A DNA stretch of 45,166 bases from JAJFTV01 sp964532655 (GTDB lineage: Bacteria > Chloroflexota > Anaerolineae > Anaerolineales > Anaerolineaceae), in contig CAZHMZ010000010.1 in the NCBI GenBank assembly GCA_964532655.1, positions 1-45,166 of the forward strand, given 5' to 3'. The position numbers were made by a program, and so were the translations under genes. Shown one piece after another: positions 24,388 to 32,876 of the stretch. Numbering within the stretch: the stretch's first letter is position 1; every line of letters begins with the position of its first letter. Under the pieces are notes generated by a model that had not been told where the DNA came from, searched no databases, and saw only the letters and a list, made by a program, of their open reading frames with translations.

Positions 24388-25824
24388 ATGATCTCATTAA
24401 TCACTGATCCTTCTCTGGTTTACCCGGATGCCTCCTCGTATTTTTCACCGGACGAGGCTTTCCCCGAGTATGCGTTTGAGCATCTCTCGTCAACCGAGAA
24501 CCCCGTTTATCGCGCGGTACGGCGCTGTTTTTCACAGGCAGGGCTGGACAAAGACAATTTTGGCCAACCTGGCTGGAACCCGTTAGGTGATTTTATTGCG
24601 CCGGGCAGTCGGGTTTTTATATTATGCAACTTCGCCAACGAGCGCAGACACAACGAGCGTCTGATCGATTTCCAGTCCCGATGCACGCATGGTTCGGTGC
24701 TGCGCCCGATCATCGATTATGTGCTGCTGGCAGTTGGAAAAACCGGGTCGGTCAGCTTTGGAAACGCCCCCACGCAGTTTGCGGATTGGTCTGCAGTGCA
24801 AAACGACACCGGCGCCAGGGTGGTTCGTGAATTTTATGAATCCAGAGGCATACCGGTGACCGCCAGGGACCTGCGGCTGTTTGTTACCGTGCAAACTATG
24901 CTGGGCGCAATCAGGCAGGTGGAACGGCGCGATGAATCAGACGGCGTGGCGGTGCGGTTGGATGCAGATAGCCTGTTTTCCGAGCTCGATCGGCAGTCAG
25001 CGCAGCGTTATCGAATCATGAACTATAACCCAAAACGTACAGACCGCTTTCATTGCCAGGGTTCCCATACCTATATTGTCAACCGGCGCATTCTTGAAGC
25101 GGATGTGATCCTGAGCGTGCCCAAGTTTAAAACCCACGAAAAGGTGGGGATCAGCAGCGCGCTGAAAGGGTTTGTTGGAACGGTGGGCCACAAAGATTCG
25201 CTTCCGCATCACCGTTATGGCCCACCCGAGAAAGGCGGCGATGAATATCCGGACGATAAAACACACCTTTTGGGAGCGTTATCGGCTCTGCACGAACGGG
25301 TTCAGCAGACAAAACCTGATTCGTGGGTGGGCAGCGCCGGCCGGGTAACTTACCGCGTTACGCGCAGGCTTTTACGTGATATTACCCCCGGATTGGATGG
25401 CGCCTGGTGGGGCAATGACACGGCCTGGCGCATGGTTCTGGATCTGGTTCGGATTGGTTTCTACGCCAACGCGGCTGGAGAAATGCAATACGCCCCGCAA
25501 CGCCGGCATCTGGCGTTTATCGATGGCGTGTTGGGTGGTGAAGGAGAAGGTCCGGCCTACCCAACCGCGCTGCACAGCGGGCTGCTGATGTTTGGAGATA
25601 ACCTGGCTGCCGTGGACTGGGTGAACGCGTTGATGATGGGCTTTGACCCGGAGCGTATCCCGTTAATTCGAGAGGCTTTCTGTATTTCAAAATATCCGCT
25701 GGCGATGCGGGAACAGTTGGAGGAGTTGATTACATACAATGGGGATTCAATTACCCTGACCGAATTGGGCGCTATTGAAAAACATCATTTTGAACCACCG
25801 CCGGGGTGGAGAGGGAAATTGTAA
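24388..25824 (+). CDS. DUF362-domain protein
   Basis: This 478-aa protein has the DUF362 core: GSRVFILCNFANERR near the start, VIDYVLLAV-like helix, then VNRRILEADVILSVPKFKTHEKVGISSALKGFVG, where VPKFKTH...G(I/V)S..LK is the family hallmark. Late in the chain come FIDGVLGGEGEGP and LLMFGDNLAAVDWVNALMMGF. No ferredoxin-type 4Cys clusters follow the domain, unlike many DUF362 proteins. The biochemical function of the family is not established. It starts 45 bp after the ATP-grasp gene, with AAGAGGGCAAG before ATG, and ends 4 bp before the next gene, so it is part of the same transcription unit as the ligase and deacetylase-like gene. Confidence 0.85.
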   Translation: MISLITDPSLVYPDASSYFSPDEAFPEYAFEHLSSTENPVYRAVRRCFSQAGLDKDNFGQPGWNPLGDFIAPGSRVFILCNFANERRHNERLIDFQSRCTHGSVLRPIIDYVLLAVGKTGSVSFGNAPTQFADWSAVQNDTGARVVREFYESRGIPVTARDLRLFVTVQTMLGAIRQVERRDESDGVAVRLDADSLFSELDRQSAQRYRIMNYNPKRTDRFHCQGSHTYIVNRRILEADVILSVPKFKTHEKVGISSALKGFVGTVGHKDSLPHHRYGPPEKGGDEYPDDKTHLLGALSALHERVQQTKPDSWVGSAGRVTYRVTRRLLRDITPGLDGAWWGNDTAWRMVLDLVRIGFYANAAGEMQYAPQRRHLAFIDGVLGGEGEGPAYPTALHSGLLMFGDNLAAVDWVNALMMGFDPERIPLIREAFCISKYPLAMREQLEELITYNGDSITLTELGAIEKHHFEPPPGWRGKL

Positions 25825-25828
25825 CGCC

Positions 25829-27121
25829 ATGAAACTGGATCAATGGTTCAAAATCCGCGGACCCAAATACATCACACAACGGGCAGTTCTTTTGGCAGGG
25901 CGATACGGAATTTCACCGGCAAAAGCCCAAAATCGTGTGCTGGAAGGCGTGCGCTGGCTGGCCGATCTGGGGTGCTTCCCCACCTTCCCGGTACCGGCGC
26001 TGGTGATCCGGAAAAATCCGCAGTACTTTCAAAAGCTGCAGGAGAGCGGTGTTGAGCTGTGTGTGCATGGATATTCGCATGTGGCACTGGCCCAGTATCC
26101 TCCTGATGAGGCGGCTGATCAACTGGAGCGAGCGTCGGATATCTTCGCGCGGCATGGAATCGCAGCGCGGGGCTTGCGATGCCCTTATTTAAGCTGCAAT
26201 ACTGAACTGCTCGAAGCTCTGCCAAACAGACTGTTTGAGTATAGCAGCAACCTGGCGTTGGATTGGAATGTGGTGCCTGAGACCCAAAAACATCTTCCCG
26301 GAGAGGCGATCGGCGCGGTGCTCGAGCGTGTTTATCAGCCTGAAGCATCCAGCCAGATCGTTTCAGCCCCGTTCATACGCGCCGGAATGGTGGAAATTCC
26401 GGTCAGTCTGCCCGATGACCTGGAGTTGCACGATGTTTTGGGTCTTGACCCCATTGGGATGGGTAAAATTTGGAGCCGGGTCCTGGAGCAAACACATATT
26501 CGGGCTGAGCTTTTCGTGTTGATGTACCACCCTGAGTTGATGGATCACTGTCAATTGCCATTAACCACAATCATCAACCGGGCACTCGCGTTACGGCCTG
26601 CGGTGTGGATGGCCCGTTTGTGCGATATCAGCGCATGGTGGCAGGAAAAGGCCGGGTTTTCCGTGCAGGTTCTGGAAACTCAGGAGAATCTTACACTGAC
26701 ATTCGATTGCACGAAACGAGCAACTATTCTCGCGCGCGGGTTGGATCTGGGCGAACCTCATTCATCATGGGATGGAACATATCAATGGATAAAGCAACAG
26801 ACTTTACTGATCCCCAGAGGAATTCGTCCATTACTGGGGGTTGAGCCAACTATCCCTGAAGATATTTACTCATTCCTAATAAACCAGGGCTATATCCTTG
26901 ATACCAGCCCCGCTGGACCGGAATGCACAATATTCCTTAAAAATGGGATGCTGAACAGGTTTAATAACCAGGTGGAACTGGTCAACCATATTGAACAGAT
27001 GCGAGTGCCATTGGTGAAATTTGGACGCTGGCCCAACGGAGCAAAAAGCGCTTTGTCGATCACCGGTGACCTGGATTCGCTTTCCCTTATGGATTACGCG
27101 GAAAGATTGTTTGTCAGATAA
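25829..27121 (+). CDS. polysaccharide-deacetylase-like (NodB homology) protein with atypical active site
   Basis: This is a 430-aa protein (ATG 25829, GAGAGGG about 9 nt upstream). The N-terminal half has the NodB-type second motif CVHGYSHVAL (H-x3-H metal pair) and a third-motif-like GLRCPYLS. The usual first motif with the catalytic TFDD is not seen near the start, where PTFPVPALVIRK stands. The C-terminal half is a separate domain (LTFDCTKRATILARG) that ends with ALSITGDLDSLSLMDYAERL, itself resembling a first NodB motif placed at the extreme C-terminus. Either the two ends complement each other in a rearranged fold, or activity has been lost. The stop is at 27119-27121, 1 bp before a scaffold gap. 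Expected role: N- or O-deacetylation of the polymer or its precursor. Confidence 0.75.
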   Translation: MKLDQWFKIRGPKYITQRAVLLAGRYGISPAKAQNRVLEGVRWLADLGCFPTFPVPALVIRKNPQYFQKLQESGVELCVHGYSHVALAQYPPDEAADQLERASDIFARHGIAARGLRCPYLSCNTELLEALPNRLFEYSSNLALDWNVVPETQKHLPGEAIGAVLERVYQPEASSQIVSAPFIRAGMVEIPVSLPDDLELHDVLGLDPIGMGKIWSRVLEQTHIRAELFVLMYHPELMDHCQLPLTTIINRALALRPAVWMARLCDISAWWQEKAGFSVQVLETQENLTLTFDCTKRATILARGLDLGEPHSSWDGTYQWIKQQTLLIPRGIRPLLGVEPTIPEDIYSFLINQGYILDTSPAGPECTIFLKNGMLNRFNNQVELVNHIEQMRVPLVKFGRWPNGAKSALSITGDLDSLSLMDYAERLFVR

Positions 27122-27122
27122 A

Positions 27123-27222
27123 NNNNNNNNNNNNNNNNNNNNNNNNNNNNNNNNNNNNNNNNNNNNNNNNNNNNNNNNNNNNNNNNNNNNNNNNNNNNNN
27201 NNNNNNNNNNNNNNNNNNNNNN
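27123..27222. other. scaffold gap (100 N)
   Basis: A second block of exactly 100 N separates the deacetylase-like gene from the sugar transferase. An unknown amount of sequence, possibly whole genes, may be missing here. Confidence 0.99.
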
Positions 27223-27223
27223 T

Positions 27224-27961
27224 GTGGATGCGAAATGGCGTTGGCCGGAAGACCTGGTCCAGATCGCCCAAAGGAATGAATCTCGTCGGGTGTACTTTGC
27301 GACCAAACGAATCATCGACTTCATGGCTGCGGTGATCCTGCTGATTGTCCTGTTTCCGTTCATGCTGGTGATCGCCTTGATGATTCGAGCGGAGACCCCA
27401 GGCCCTGCCATTTTCAGGCAGCCCCGAGTTGGACTGCGTCGGATTGGATTTGGCCGTGCGGCTGCCTGGCAAATGAAAACCTTTACGATGTATAAATTTC
27501 GAAGTATGCACACCAACGCGGATGAGAATGTTCATCGCGAGTTTACCCGGGCGCTCCTGCATCACGATTCGAAAACGGCTGATGAGCTTTTAAATGGAGA
27601 AACCCGGTTAAAAAAGTTGACAAAAGACGACCGCATCACGCGAGTGGGCAGATTCCTGAGAAAAACAAGCCTGGATGAACTGCCTCAACTGGTGAATGTA
27701 CTGCTGGGTGAGATGAGTCTGGTTGGTCCCAGACCGCCAACCCTTTACGAGGCGGAAATGTACACTCATTGGCAAAGCCAGCGCATGGGAACGGTACCCG
27801 GTATGACCGGGCTCTGGCAGGTTGAGGGGCGCTCCCGGGTGGGGTATGACGAAATGATCAAGCTGGATCTTGAATACATCCAGCGACAGTCCTTTTGGTT
27901 GGATCTGAAAATCATCGCTTTAACACCGGTGCGGGCCATTCTGGTAAAAGCCGCGGGGTGA
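27224..27961 (+). CDS. initiating sugar-phosphate transferase (polyprenyl-phosphate glycosyl-1-phosphate transferase)
   Basis: This PF02397-type enzyme transfers a sugar-1-phosphate to undecaprenyl phosphate and so starts repeat-unit synthesis. The visible 245 aa contain one hydrophobic re-entrant helix (IIDFMAAVILLIVLFPFMLV), GPAIFRQPRVGLRR, the catalytic-loop region MYKFRSMHTNADE and the signatures RFLRKTSLDELPQLVNVL, MSLVGPRPPTLYEAEMY, PGMTGLWQVEGRS and LDLEYIQRQSFWLDLKI. A large insertion between FRSMHTNAD and DDRITRVG is normal for WbaP-like proteins. GTG 27224 is the first base triplet available after the gap, so the true start may lie in the missing sequence and the 5' end should be treated as partial. 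Confidence 0.92.
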   Translation: MDAKWRWPEDLVQIAQRNESRRVYFATKRIIDFMAAVILLIVLFPFMLVIALMIRAETPGPAIFRQPRVGLRRIGFGRAAAWQMKTFTMYKFRSMHTNADENVHREFTRALLHHDSKTADELLNGETRLKKLTKDDRITRVGRFLRKTSLDELPQLVNVLLGEMSLVGPRPPTLYEAEMYTHWQSQRMGTVPGMTGLWQVEGRSRVGYDEMIKLDLEYIQRQSFWLDLKIIALTPVRAILVKAAG

Positions 27962-28023
27962 TGGATACATTGTTGTCTGTTTTCAATCATATTTCGGTCA
28001 TGTTTCTTTGGAGGAGTTGAGAG

Positions 28024-29031
28024 ATGGATGAGATCATCACGGGTAAAAAGGTACTGGTCACCGGTGGAGCCGGGTTCATTGGCAGCCATCTCGTCGATCA
28101 CCTTGTGGCGATGGAGAATGAGGTGGTTGTCGTGGATGACTTCTCGTTCGGCAAGATGGAGCATATCGTTCACCATCAAAATAATCCTCGTGTTTCAATT
28201 GAGAGGGCTGATGTCGGCGACAGCAAGAGAATGGCCTGCTTGACCAGAGGGGTGGACGTTGTATTCCACCTGGCGGTGTTCTGCCTGCGCAATTCGCTGC
28301 ACAATCCCTCATGGTGCCATGACGTGAACGATACCGGAACACTGCGCCTGTTACAGGCCTCATTGGATAATCATGTTGAGAAGTTTGTCTACACCTCAAC
28401 CGGTGAAGTGTACGGAACCGCCCTGTATTATCCGATCGATGAGAAACACCCTTTCCAACCCACCAATGTATATGGGGCAGCAAAAGCCGCGGGGGAGTTG
28501 TATGCGCACAGTTACTGGAAGACCTACGGCTTGCCATGTGTTGTGGTGCGGCTGTTTAACACCTATGGGCCGCGCGAGCAGTATGAAGGCAGACGAACAG
28601 AAGTGATTCCACGGTTCGTGCTACGCACCCTGGCCGGCCAGCGATCGGAAATTTTTGGAGACGGCCAACAATCACGGGATTTCACCTATATAGATGATAT
28701 TGTTCGGGGAATCATCCGCGCCGCGGAATGTGGTGAAGCCATCGGCGAGTGTATTAACCTGGGACGTGGGCACGACATTACGGTAAACCGCATCCTCGAA
28801 CTGATCCTTCAGAAACTGAACCGAACGGATTTGGAGCCGCTGTTTCTGGGTGAGATACGGCCCGCGGATATCGACAAGATTCAGGCGGATGTCAGCAAAG
28901 CCAGAACGGTTCTCGGTTTTTCAGCCGATATCGATATCGAACAGGGGCTTGACCGTTATATAGAATGGGTTCAGCGGCAAAATATCGATCTTAAAAAGTG
29001 GTGGCATCAGGATAACAAACGAAAATGGTGA
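28024..29031 (+). CDS. NAD-dependent sugar-nucleotide epimerase/dehydratase
   Basis: This 335-aa extended short-chain dehydrogenase/reductase has the Rossmann motif VTGGAGFIGSHLVDHL, the NAD-binding VVDDFSFGK, the catalytic serine/threonine region YTSTGEVYG and the Y-x3-K pair in NVYGAAKAAGELY. VRLFNTYGPRE and FGDGQQSRDFTYIDDIVRG follow, both standard for UDP-glucose 4-epimerase/UDP-glucuronate decarboxylase relatives. GGAGG lies about 10 nt before ATG. The specific reaction (4-epimerisation, 4,6-dehydration or decarboxylation) cannot be fixed by these motifs. It is the last gene of the polysaccharide locus, 62 bp after the sugar transferase and 43 bp before a strong terminator. Confidence 0.9.
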   Translation: MDEIITGKKVLVTGGAGFIGSHLVDHLVAMENEVVVVDDFSFGKMEHIVHHQNNPRVSIERADVGDSKRMACLTRGVDVVFHLAVFCLRNSLHNPSWCHDVNDTGTLRLLQASLDNHVEKFVYTSTGEVYGTALYYPIDEKHPFQPTNVYGAAKAAGELYAHSYWKTYGLPCVVVRLFNTYGPREQYEGRRTEVIPRFVLRTLAGQRSEIFGDGQQSRDFTYIDDIVRGIIRAAECGEAIGECINLGRGHDITVNRILELILQKLNRTDLEPLFLGEIRPADIDKIQADVSKARTVLGFSADIDIEQGLDRYIEWVQRQNIDLKKWWHQDNKRKW

Positions 29032-29074
29032 TACGCCAGCCGAAGTGTTTCTCATCCCCCATGGATTAAACGCA

Positions 29075-29115
29075 GATGCCTGTTGTTACAGCAACAACAG
29101 GCATCCATATTTTTT
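29075..29115 (+). terminator. intrinsic terminator of the polysaccharide locus
   Basis: A 13-bp perfect stem (29075-29087 with 29093-29105, ACAGC loop) is followed by CATATTTTTT. The T-run is on the plus strand only, so it ends the plus-strand locus; the convergent minus gene ends just beyond. Confidence 0.88.
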
Positions 29116-29128
29116 ACAGGGACAATAT

Positions 29129-30688
29129 TTACGCGGCGTCCCAGGCGGTTTCTTTGACCGCATTTTGAGCGGCAGTGCGGCCGAAGAACACGGTCGACAT
29201 CACGCCGGTACCGGTGCTGGGATAGAACGAAGCCATATGGCCGCCGGCAGTCTGTCCGCCTGCATACAGGTGCGGGATCGGCTCACCATGTACATCGAGC
29301 ACTTGCCCGGAGGGGTTGATGCGCACACCGCCAATGGAACCCAGGTTGTATTCAATCACCTTGGTGGCGTAGTAGGGTGGAGTTTCCATGGGCACCAGAC
29401 CGAATTCGCTGCCGAAGACGGAATCGACACCGGTGGAGTTCATATCTTCATTCCAGGTATTGATGGTGCGCTCCAGGTTGACCGGATCCACGTCGATGGC
29501 GGCGGCCAGTTCCTGGATGGTGTCGGCTTTGATCACCTTGCCGTCAGCGATTTCCTGAGCCATATCGGCGCTCATGTAAGAAATACCGCTGACCAGGGTT
29601 CCGCCGAGATCCATGGTTTTCTGATCCCAGATGGTCCAGGCTGTTTTACCTTCCTGGGCAAAAGCCAGGCGCATGACATAAGAATAGTGGTTGCTTTCGG
29701 CCACAAAGCGCTGGCCGTGTTTGTTGACCAGGATACCGGGTACTTCCAGCTGGCCGGGCAGGGTGGGGGTCATGCCCACATTGGTAGGCGGCATGCCGAT
29801 GAACCCGCCCATGGCAGCCAGGTCGGCGCCGATTTCCATGCCCATGCGGATGCCGTCACCGGTATTGGTCAGGGCGCAATAGCACACGCCGGTTTCCAGA
29901 GCCCATAACTGGTGCGGGCTGAAGGTGCGGGCCATTTCGGTGTTGCGATCGTATCCGCCGGAAGCGAGGATAACGCCCTTGTTCGCTTTCACATTGATGG
30001 TGGTACCGCCGCTGGTGGCCTGCACACCCACCACGCCTTTGTCGCCGTCGCGGATCAGTTTTTCAACCGGGCTGTCGAGCAGTACTTTTACACCGGCAGC
30101 CGTGGCGATTCCGTACAGGGTATCGCAGTGGAATTTACCACCGGTGGCAGGGCCGGCCGTGTTGACGTGCAGACGCGCGGCAATATACTGGTCTTCCACA
30201 CCGGGTACGCGCGCGGAGGGGTACAGCGTGTTCATCACAATGCCATGATCGGCCAGCCACTGCACGCAGTCACCGGCGCCATCGGCCATGGCTTTCACCA
30301 ACGCGGGGTCGGCAATTCCTTCACCGGCCTGATTCCAGAAGTTGAACAACTTATCGGCGGTGTCATCTTTGAATTCAGTTAATTCTTTTTGAGCCTGTGT
30401 ACCGGCGGCCAATACAATACCAGAAGATACGGCGGTACTGCCTCCGTAGGCGCTGCCTTTTTCGAGAACGATCACAGAAGCGCCGGCTTCCGCTGCCTCA
30501 ACTGCAGCCACCAAACCGGTGCCGCCGCCGCCAACGATCACGATATCGGCTTCCTGATCCCATTTTTCAGGGAGAACGCTGGCGGTTTGTTTGGGCGCGC
30601 AACCCGCCAGGGCGCTTGCACCTGCGGCCCCGAGGGCAGTCAGGGCGGCGCCTTTCAAAAAATTACGTCTGTTGATTGTCTTGCTCAT
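29129..30688 (-). CDS. Tat-exported lipoprotein FAD-dependent fumarate/enoate reductase-like protein
   Basis: This 519-aa flavoprotein begins MSKTINRRNFLKGAAL, a twin-arginine signal (RRNFLKG), and the signal ends in ALAGC, a lipobox. It is therefore expected to be exported folded with FAD and anchored outside the membrane. The FAD site is IVIVGGGGTGLVAAVEAAEAG with IVLEKGSAYGGSTAVSSG. The C-terminus has LGSIGGVRINPSGQVLD and LYAGGQTAGG, as in fumarate reductase, urocanate reductase and 3-ketosteroid dehydrogenase relatives. The start ATG at 30686-30688 has AAAGGAGA 6 nt upstream. No haem-binding CXXCH or FMN-attachment domain is present in this chain, so the electron donor must come from another protein. 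It is downstream of an MFS transporter, so uptake and respiratory reduction of one compound is possible. Confidence 0.9.
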   Translation of the reverse strand: MSKTINRRNFLKGAALTALGAAGASALAGCAPKQTASVLPEKWDQEADIVIVGGGGTGLVAAVEAAEAGASVIVLEKGSAYGGSTAVSSGIVLAAGTQAQKELTEFKDDTADKLFNFWNQAGEGIADPALVKAMADGAGDCVQWLADHGIVMNTLYPSARVPGVEDQYIAARLHVNTAGPATGGKFHCDTLYGIATAAGVKVLLDSPVEKLIRDGDKGVVGVQATSGGTTINVKANKGVILASGGYDRNTEMARTFSPHQLWALETGVCYCALTNTGDGIRMGMEIGADLAAMGGFIGMPPTNVGMTPTLPGQLEVPGILVNKHGQRFVAESNHYSYVMRLAFAQEGKTAWTIWDQKTMDLGGTLVSGISYMSADMAQEIADGKVIKADTIQELAAAIDVDPVNLERTINTWNEDMNSTGVDSVFGSEFGLVPMETPPYYATKVIEYNLGSIGGVRINPSGQVLDVHGEPIPHLYAGGQTAGGHMASFYPSTGTGVMSTVFFGRTAAQNAVKETAWDAA

Positions 30689-30781
30689 CGATTTCTCCTT
30701 TAATATTAAGCACCATTGAATACGAATAATCGGGTCAATATCATCAAAATAACACAAATTGAAAATAAAAGCAATTTAAAC

Positions 30782-30816
30782 ATGATTAAAGAAACCGCCT
30801 GTAATATAACAGGCGG
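30782..30816 (-). terminator. hairpin terminator after the MFS gene
   Basis: An 8-bp perfect stem (30795-30802 with 30809-30816, 6-nt loop) lies 33 bp beyond the MFS stop. On the minus strand it is followed by TTTCTTTAATC. It would separate, at least in part, the MFS gene from the flavoprotein gene downstream. Confidence 0.65.
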
Positions 30817-30848
30817 GAAGAGACTCATATTATGAATAATTCAGCGGA

Positions 30849-32129
30849 TTAGGCGGGTTTACGAGAGGGTAAGTAAACCGCTGTCAGGATGATCGACGCC
30901 GCGCCCAGCAACGCCACAAACCAGAACAACGCCTGGTGGGTGAAGACATCCACAATCAGGCCGCCCAGCAGCGGCCCCAAAGTGGATACCGGGGCCACAA
31001 ACGTGTTCACGATGCCCACAAACCGGCTGGTTTCATCAGGCGGGGTGAGCTCAAAGACCATGTTGGCATCGGCGGTGCGCGATACGGCATAGCTGGCGCC
31101 AATCAGACCAGCAATCACATAGAACACCCAGGCGCCCGCGCCGCTGACCGCCAAAACGCCCATCAACAGCACCATAACCGCTGAAATGATGTAAACAATC
31201 TTGAACCCAAAATGATCGCCCATCCAGCCCCAAATAAAACCAGCGGCGCTCTGGCTGATCAAAATGATCATGGTCAGGATACCCAGCACACTCTCATCCA
31301 GGCCATACCGGCTGATGGCGTACACCGAGTAAAAGGCATTGGCCATCAAACCCAAATTGAGCAGCGCGCGCACCAGCATAAACCGGCTGAACCCGGGAGC
31401 TGAACGCACATGAGCGGGGATGGATTTCAAAAAATGTCCCAGCGGTTCGGGGATACGTTTAAAGGGAGAGGGCACCTCGCGGTAGGCGGCGATAAAGAAA
31501 GGCGAGATAAACGAAGCCGCAAATGCGATCCAGAACAAGATGCGCAGGTTTTCCGGAAAATCAAACCGGCCCAGGTAATGAGTGGCTACCAGCGAAGCGC
31601 CAAAACCAATCAGCCCGCCCAGCCCGTTCATGGAGCCGTAAAAGATGCCGCGCCGGCGGATGATGGTCTTGCTGATGAAGTCATTGTAGGCCGGCATGAT
31701 CAGCCCGGACGAGAAGGAGTACAGGGCAAAGGCCAGCAGCAGCAACGCCAGCGCCTGGGGAGCGGTGAGCAAACCCAAAAACTGGGTCAGCAGGGCGATC
31801 AGCAGAATGCAGAAACGTTGAAAAATGGCCACCCAGAAGATGAATCCTTTGCGGGTGGGTTTCCCGGTGACCAGATAGGCGCCATACAACTGGGGCAGAT
31901 AGTAGCCCAGGAAATACAGCGCCGGCACCAGCCCGATCAGGAACTGCACCGCGGTCAATTGGGTGACGTAATACGGGATGATCGTATCCTGGGAAAGCAT
32001 GGTGACCGAAAAGGTGAAAAAAGCCGAATCGAGCATGATGACCAGAAAGTTCCAGCCGTAATTCTTTTTCACTTTCGCCATGTATTCAGGAAAGTCCTGT
32101 TCAAGGGTCTGGATGTCACTGCTGATCAT
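30849..32129 (-). CDS. major facilitator superfamily transporter
   Basis: This is a 426-aa integral membrane protein with about 12 hydrophobic helices in two groups. The cytoplasmic loop after the early helices reads GKPTRKGFIFWVAIFQR. SFSSGLIMPAYNDFISKTI and RRGIFYGSMNGLGGLIGFG follow, and the second half has FIWGWMGDHFGFKIVY, the MFS loop motif (G-x3-D-x-FG-x-K/R). The start ATG at 32127-32129 has AAAGGGAG about 10 nt upstream; an extended frame up to 32285 has no start signal. The substrate is unknown. About 160 bp downstream is the Tat flavoreductase on the same strand. Confidence 0.87.
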   Translation of the reverse strand: MISSDIQTLEQDFPEYMAKVKKNYGWNFLVIMLDSAFFTFSVTMLSQDTIIPYYVTQLTAVQFLIGLVPALYFLGYYLPQLYGAYLVTGKPTRKGFIFWVAIFQRFCILLIALLTQFLGLLTAPQALALLLLAFALYSFSSGLIMPAYNDFISKTIIRRRGIFYGSMNGLGGLIGFGASLVATHYLGRFDFPENLRILFWIAFAASFISPFFIAAYREVPSPFKRIPEPLGHFLKSIPAHVRSAPGFSRFMLVRALLNLGLMANAFYSVYAISRYGLDESVLGILTMIILISQSAAGFIWGWMGDHFGFKIVYIISAVMVLLMGVLAVSGAGAWVFYVIAGLIGASYAVSRTADANMVFELTPPDETSRFVGIVNTFVAPVSTLGPLLGGLIVDVFTHQALFWFVALLGAASIILTAVYLPSRKPA

Positions 32130-32383
32130 TGGCTGATGCTCCCTTTGGTTGAAAGTATCCGCGATTATACCATCAGCCTCCGGGCGGCACGATTTATGCT
32201 TATAGAAGCATGCAATTGCCCGGAAGCGATTACAGCGGCAGTCCGCACAATTCCAAGGCCAGCGGTTCAAACAGAAATCCGCCATTCGCTTTTTACGTCC
32301 TCCCGGCTTGCAAAATCTGAATTCTTCTGCATAATTAAGCTGAACAATCGTCTGGACAATACCTCATTAAAATATAGGCGAAA

Positions 32384-32857
32384 ATGGATTACGTTCGAGA
32401 AATTCGTAAAAAGATAGGTCATGACCCGCTCATCCTGGCTGGAGCGGCTGTACTGGTTATCAATCAGCAGGGGCATCTGCTCATGATGCGCCGTACCGAT
32501 ATTCCGTGCTGGGGGATCCCCGGCGGCGGGATGGAACCGGGCGAGAGTCTGGAAGAAACAGCCGCGCGTGAAACGCTGGAGGAAACCGGTCTACGGGTGG
32601 GCAGTTTGAAGCTGTTGGATGTCTTCTCCGGCCCTGAATTAATCTTTCAATACCCGAACGGGGATATCGTCTGTAATGTCTCGGCTGTTTACGTCACCCA
32701 TGATACCGAGGGTGAGATTATCCTGGACCGTGAAGAGCATATCGAATGGCAGTATTTCCCGCTGGAGCAATTGCCGGAAGATATTTGCCCACCCATTCGC
32801 TGCGTGCTGGACACCTTCATGGCCCGGAATGGCAGAAAAAGAGAGATGGAGAGTTGA
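32384..32857 (+). CDS. Nudix hydrolase
   Basis: This 157-aa hydrolase acts on nucleoside diphosphate-X substrates. The complete Nudix box GGGMEPGESLEETAARETLEETGL spans about residues 46-69 (G-x5-E-x7-RE-U-x-EE-x-GU form, here with RETLEETG). It is preceded by the VLVINQQGHLLMMRR strand. AGGCGAAA precedes the ATG. The gene ends 19 bp before the bicupin gene, so the two are probably co-transcribed. The substrate cannot be told from the box. Confidence 0.9.
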   Translation: MDYVREIRKKIGHDPLILAGAAVLVINQQGHLLMMRRTDIPCWGIPGGGMEPGESLEETAARETLEETGLRVGSLKLLDVFSGPELIFQYPNGDIVCNVSAVYVTHDTEGEIILDREEHIEWQYFPLEQLPEDICPPIRCVLDTFMARNGRKREMES

Positions 32858-32876
32858 ACTGATTGAGGGGGAAAAT

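Noticed and set aside
29045..30703. Plus-strand open frames opposite the flavoprotein gene
   Set aside because: They are shadows caused by its GC-rich codon pattern; the minus-strand gene has signal peptide, FAD motif and ribosome-binding site.
31410..32417. 335-codon plus-strand open frame opposite the MFS gene
   Set aside because: It is antisense to 12 clear transmembrane helices and its product is low-complexity Q/G/R-rich.
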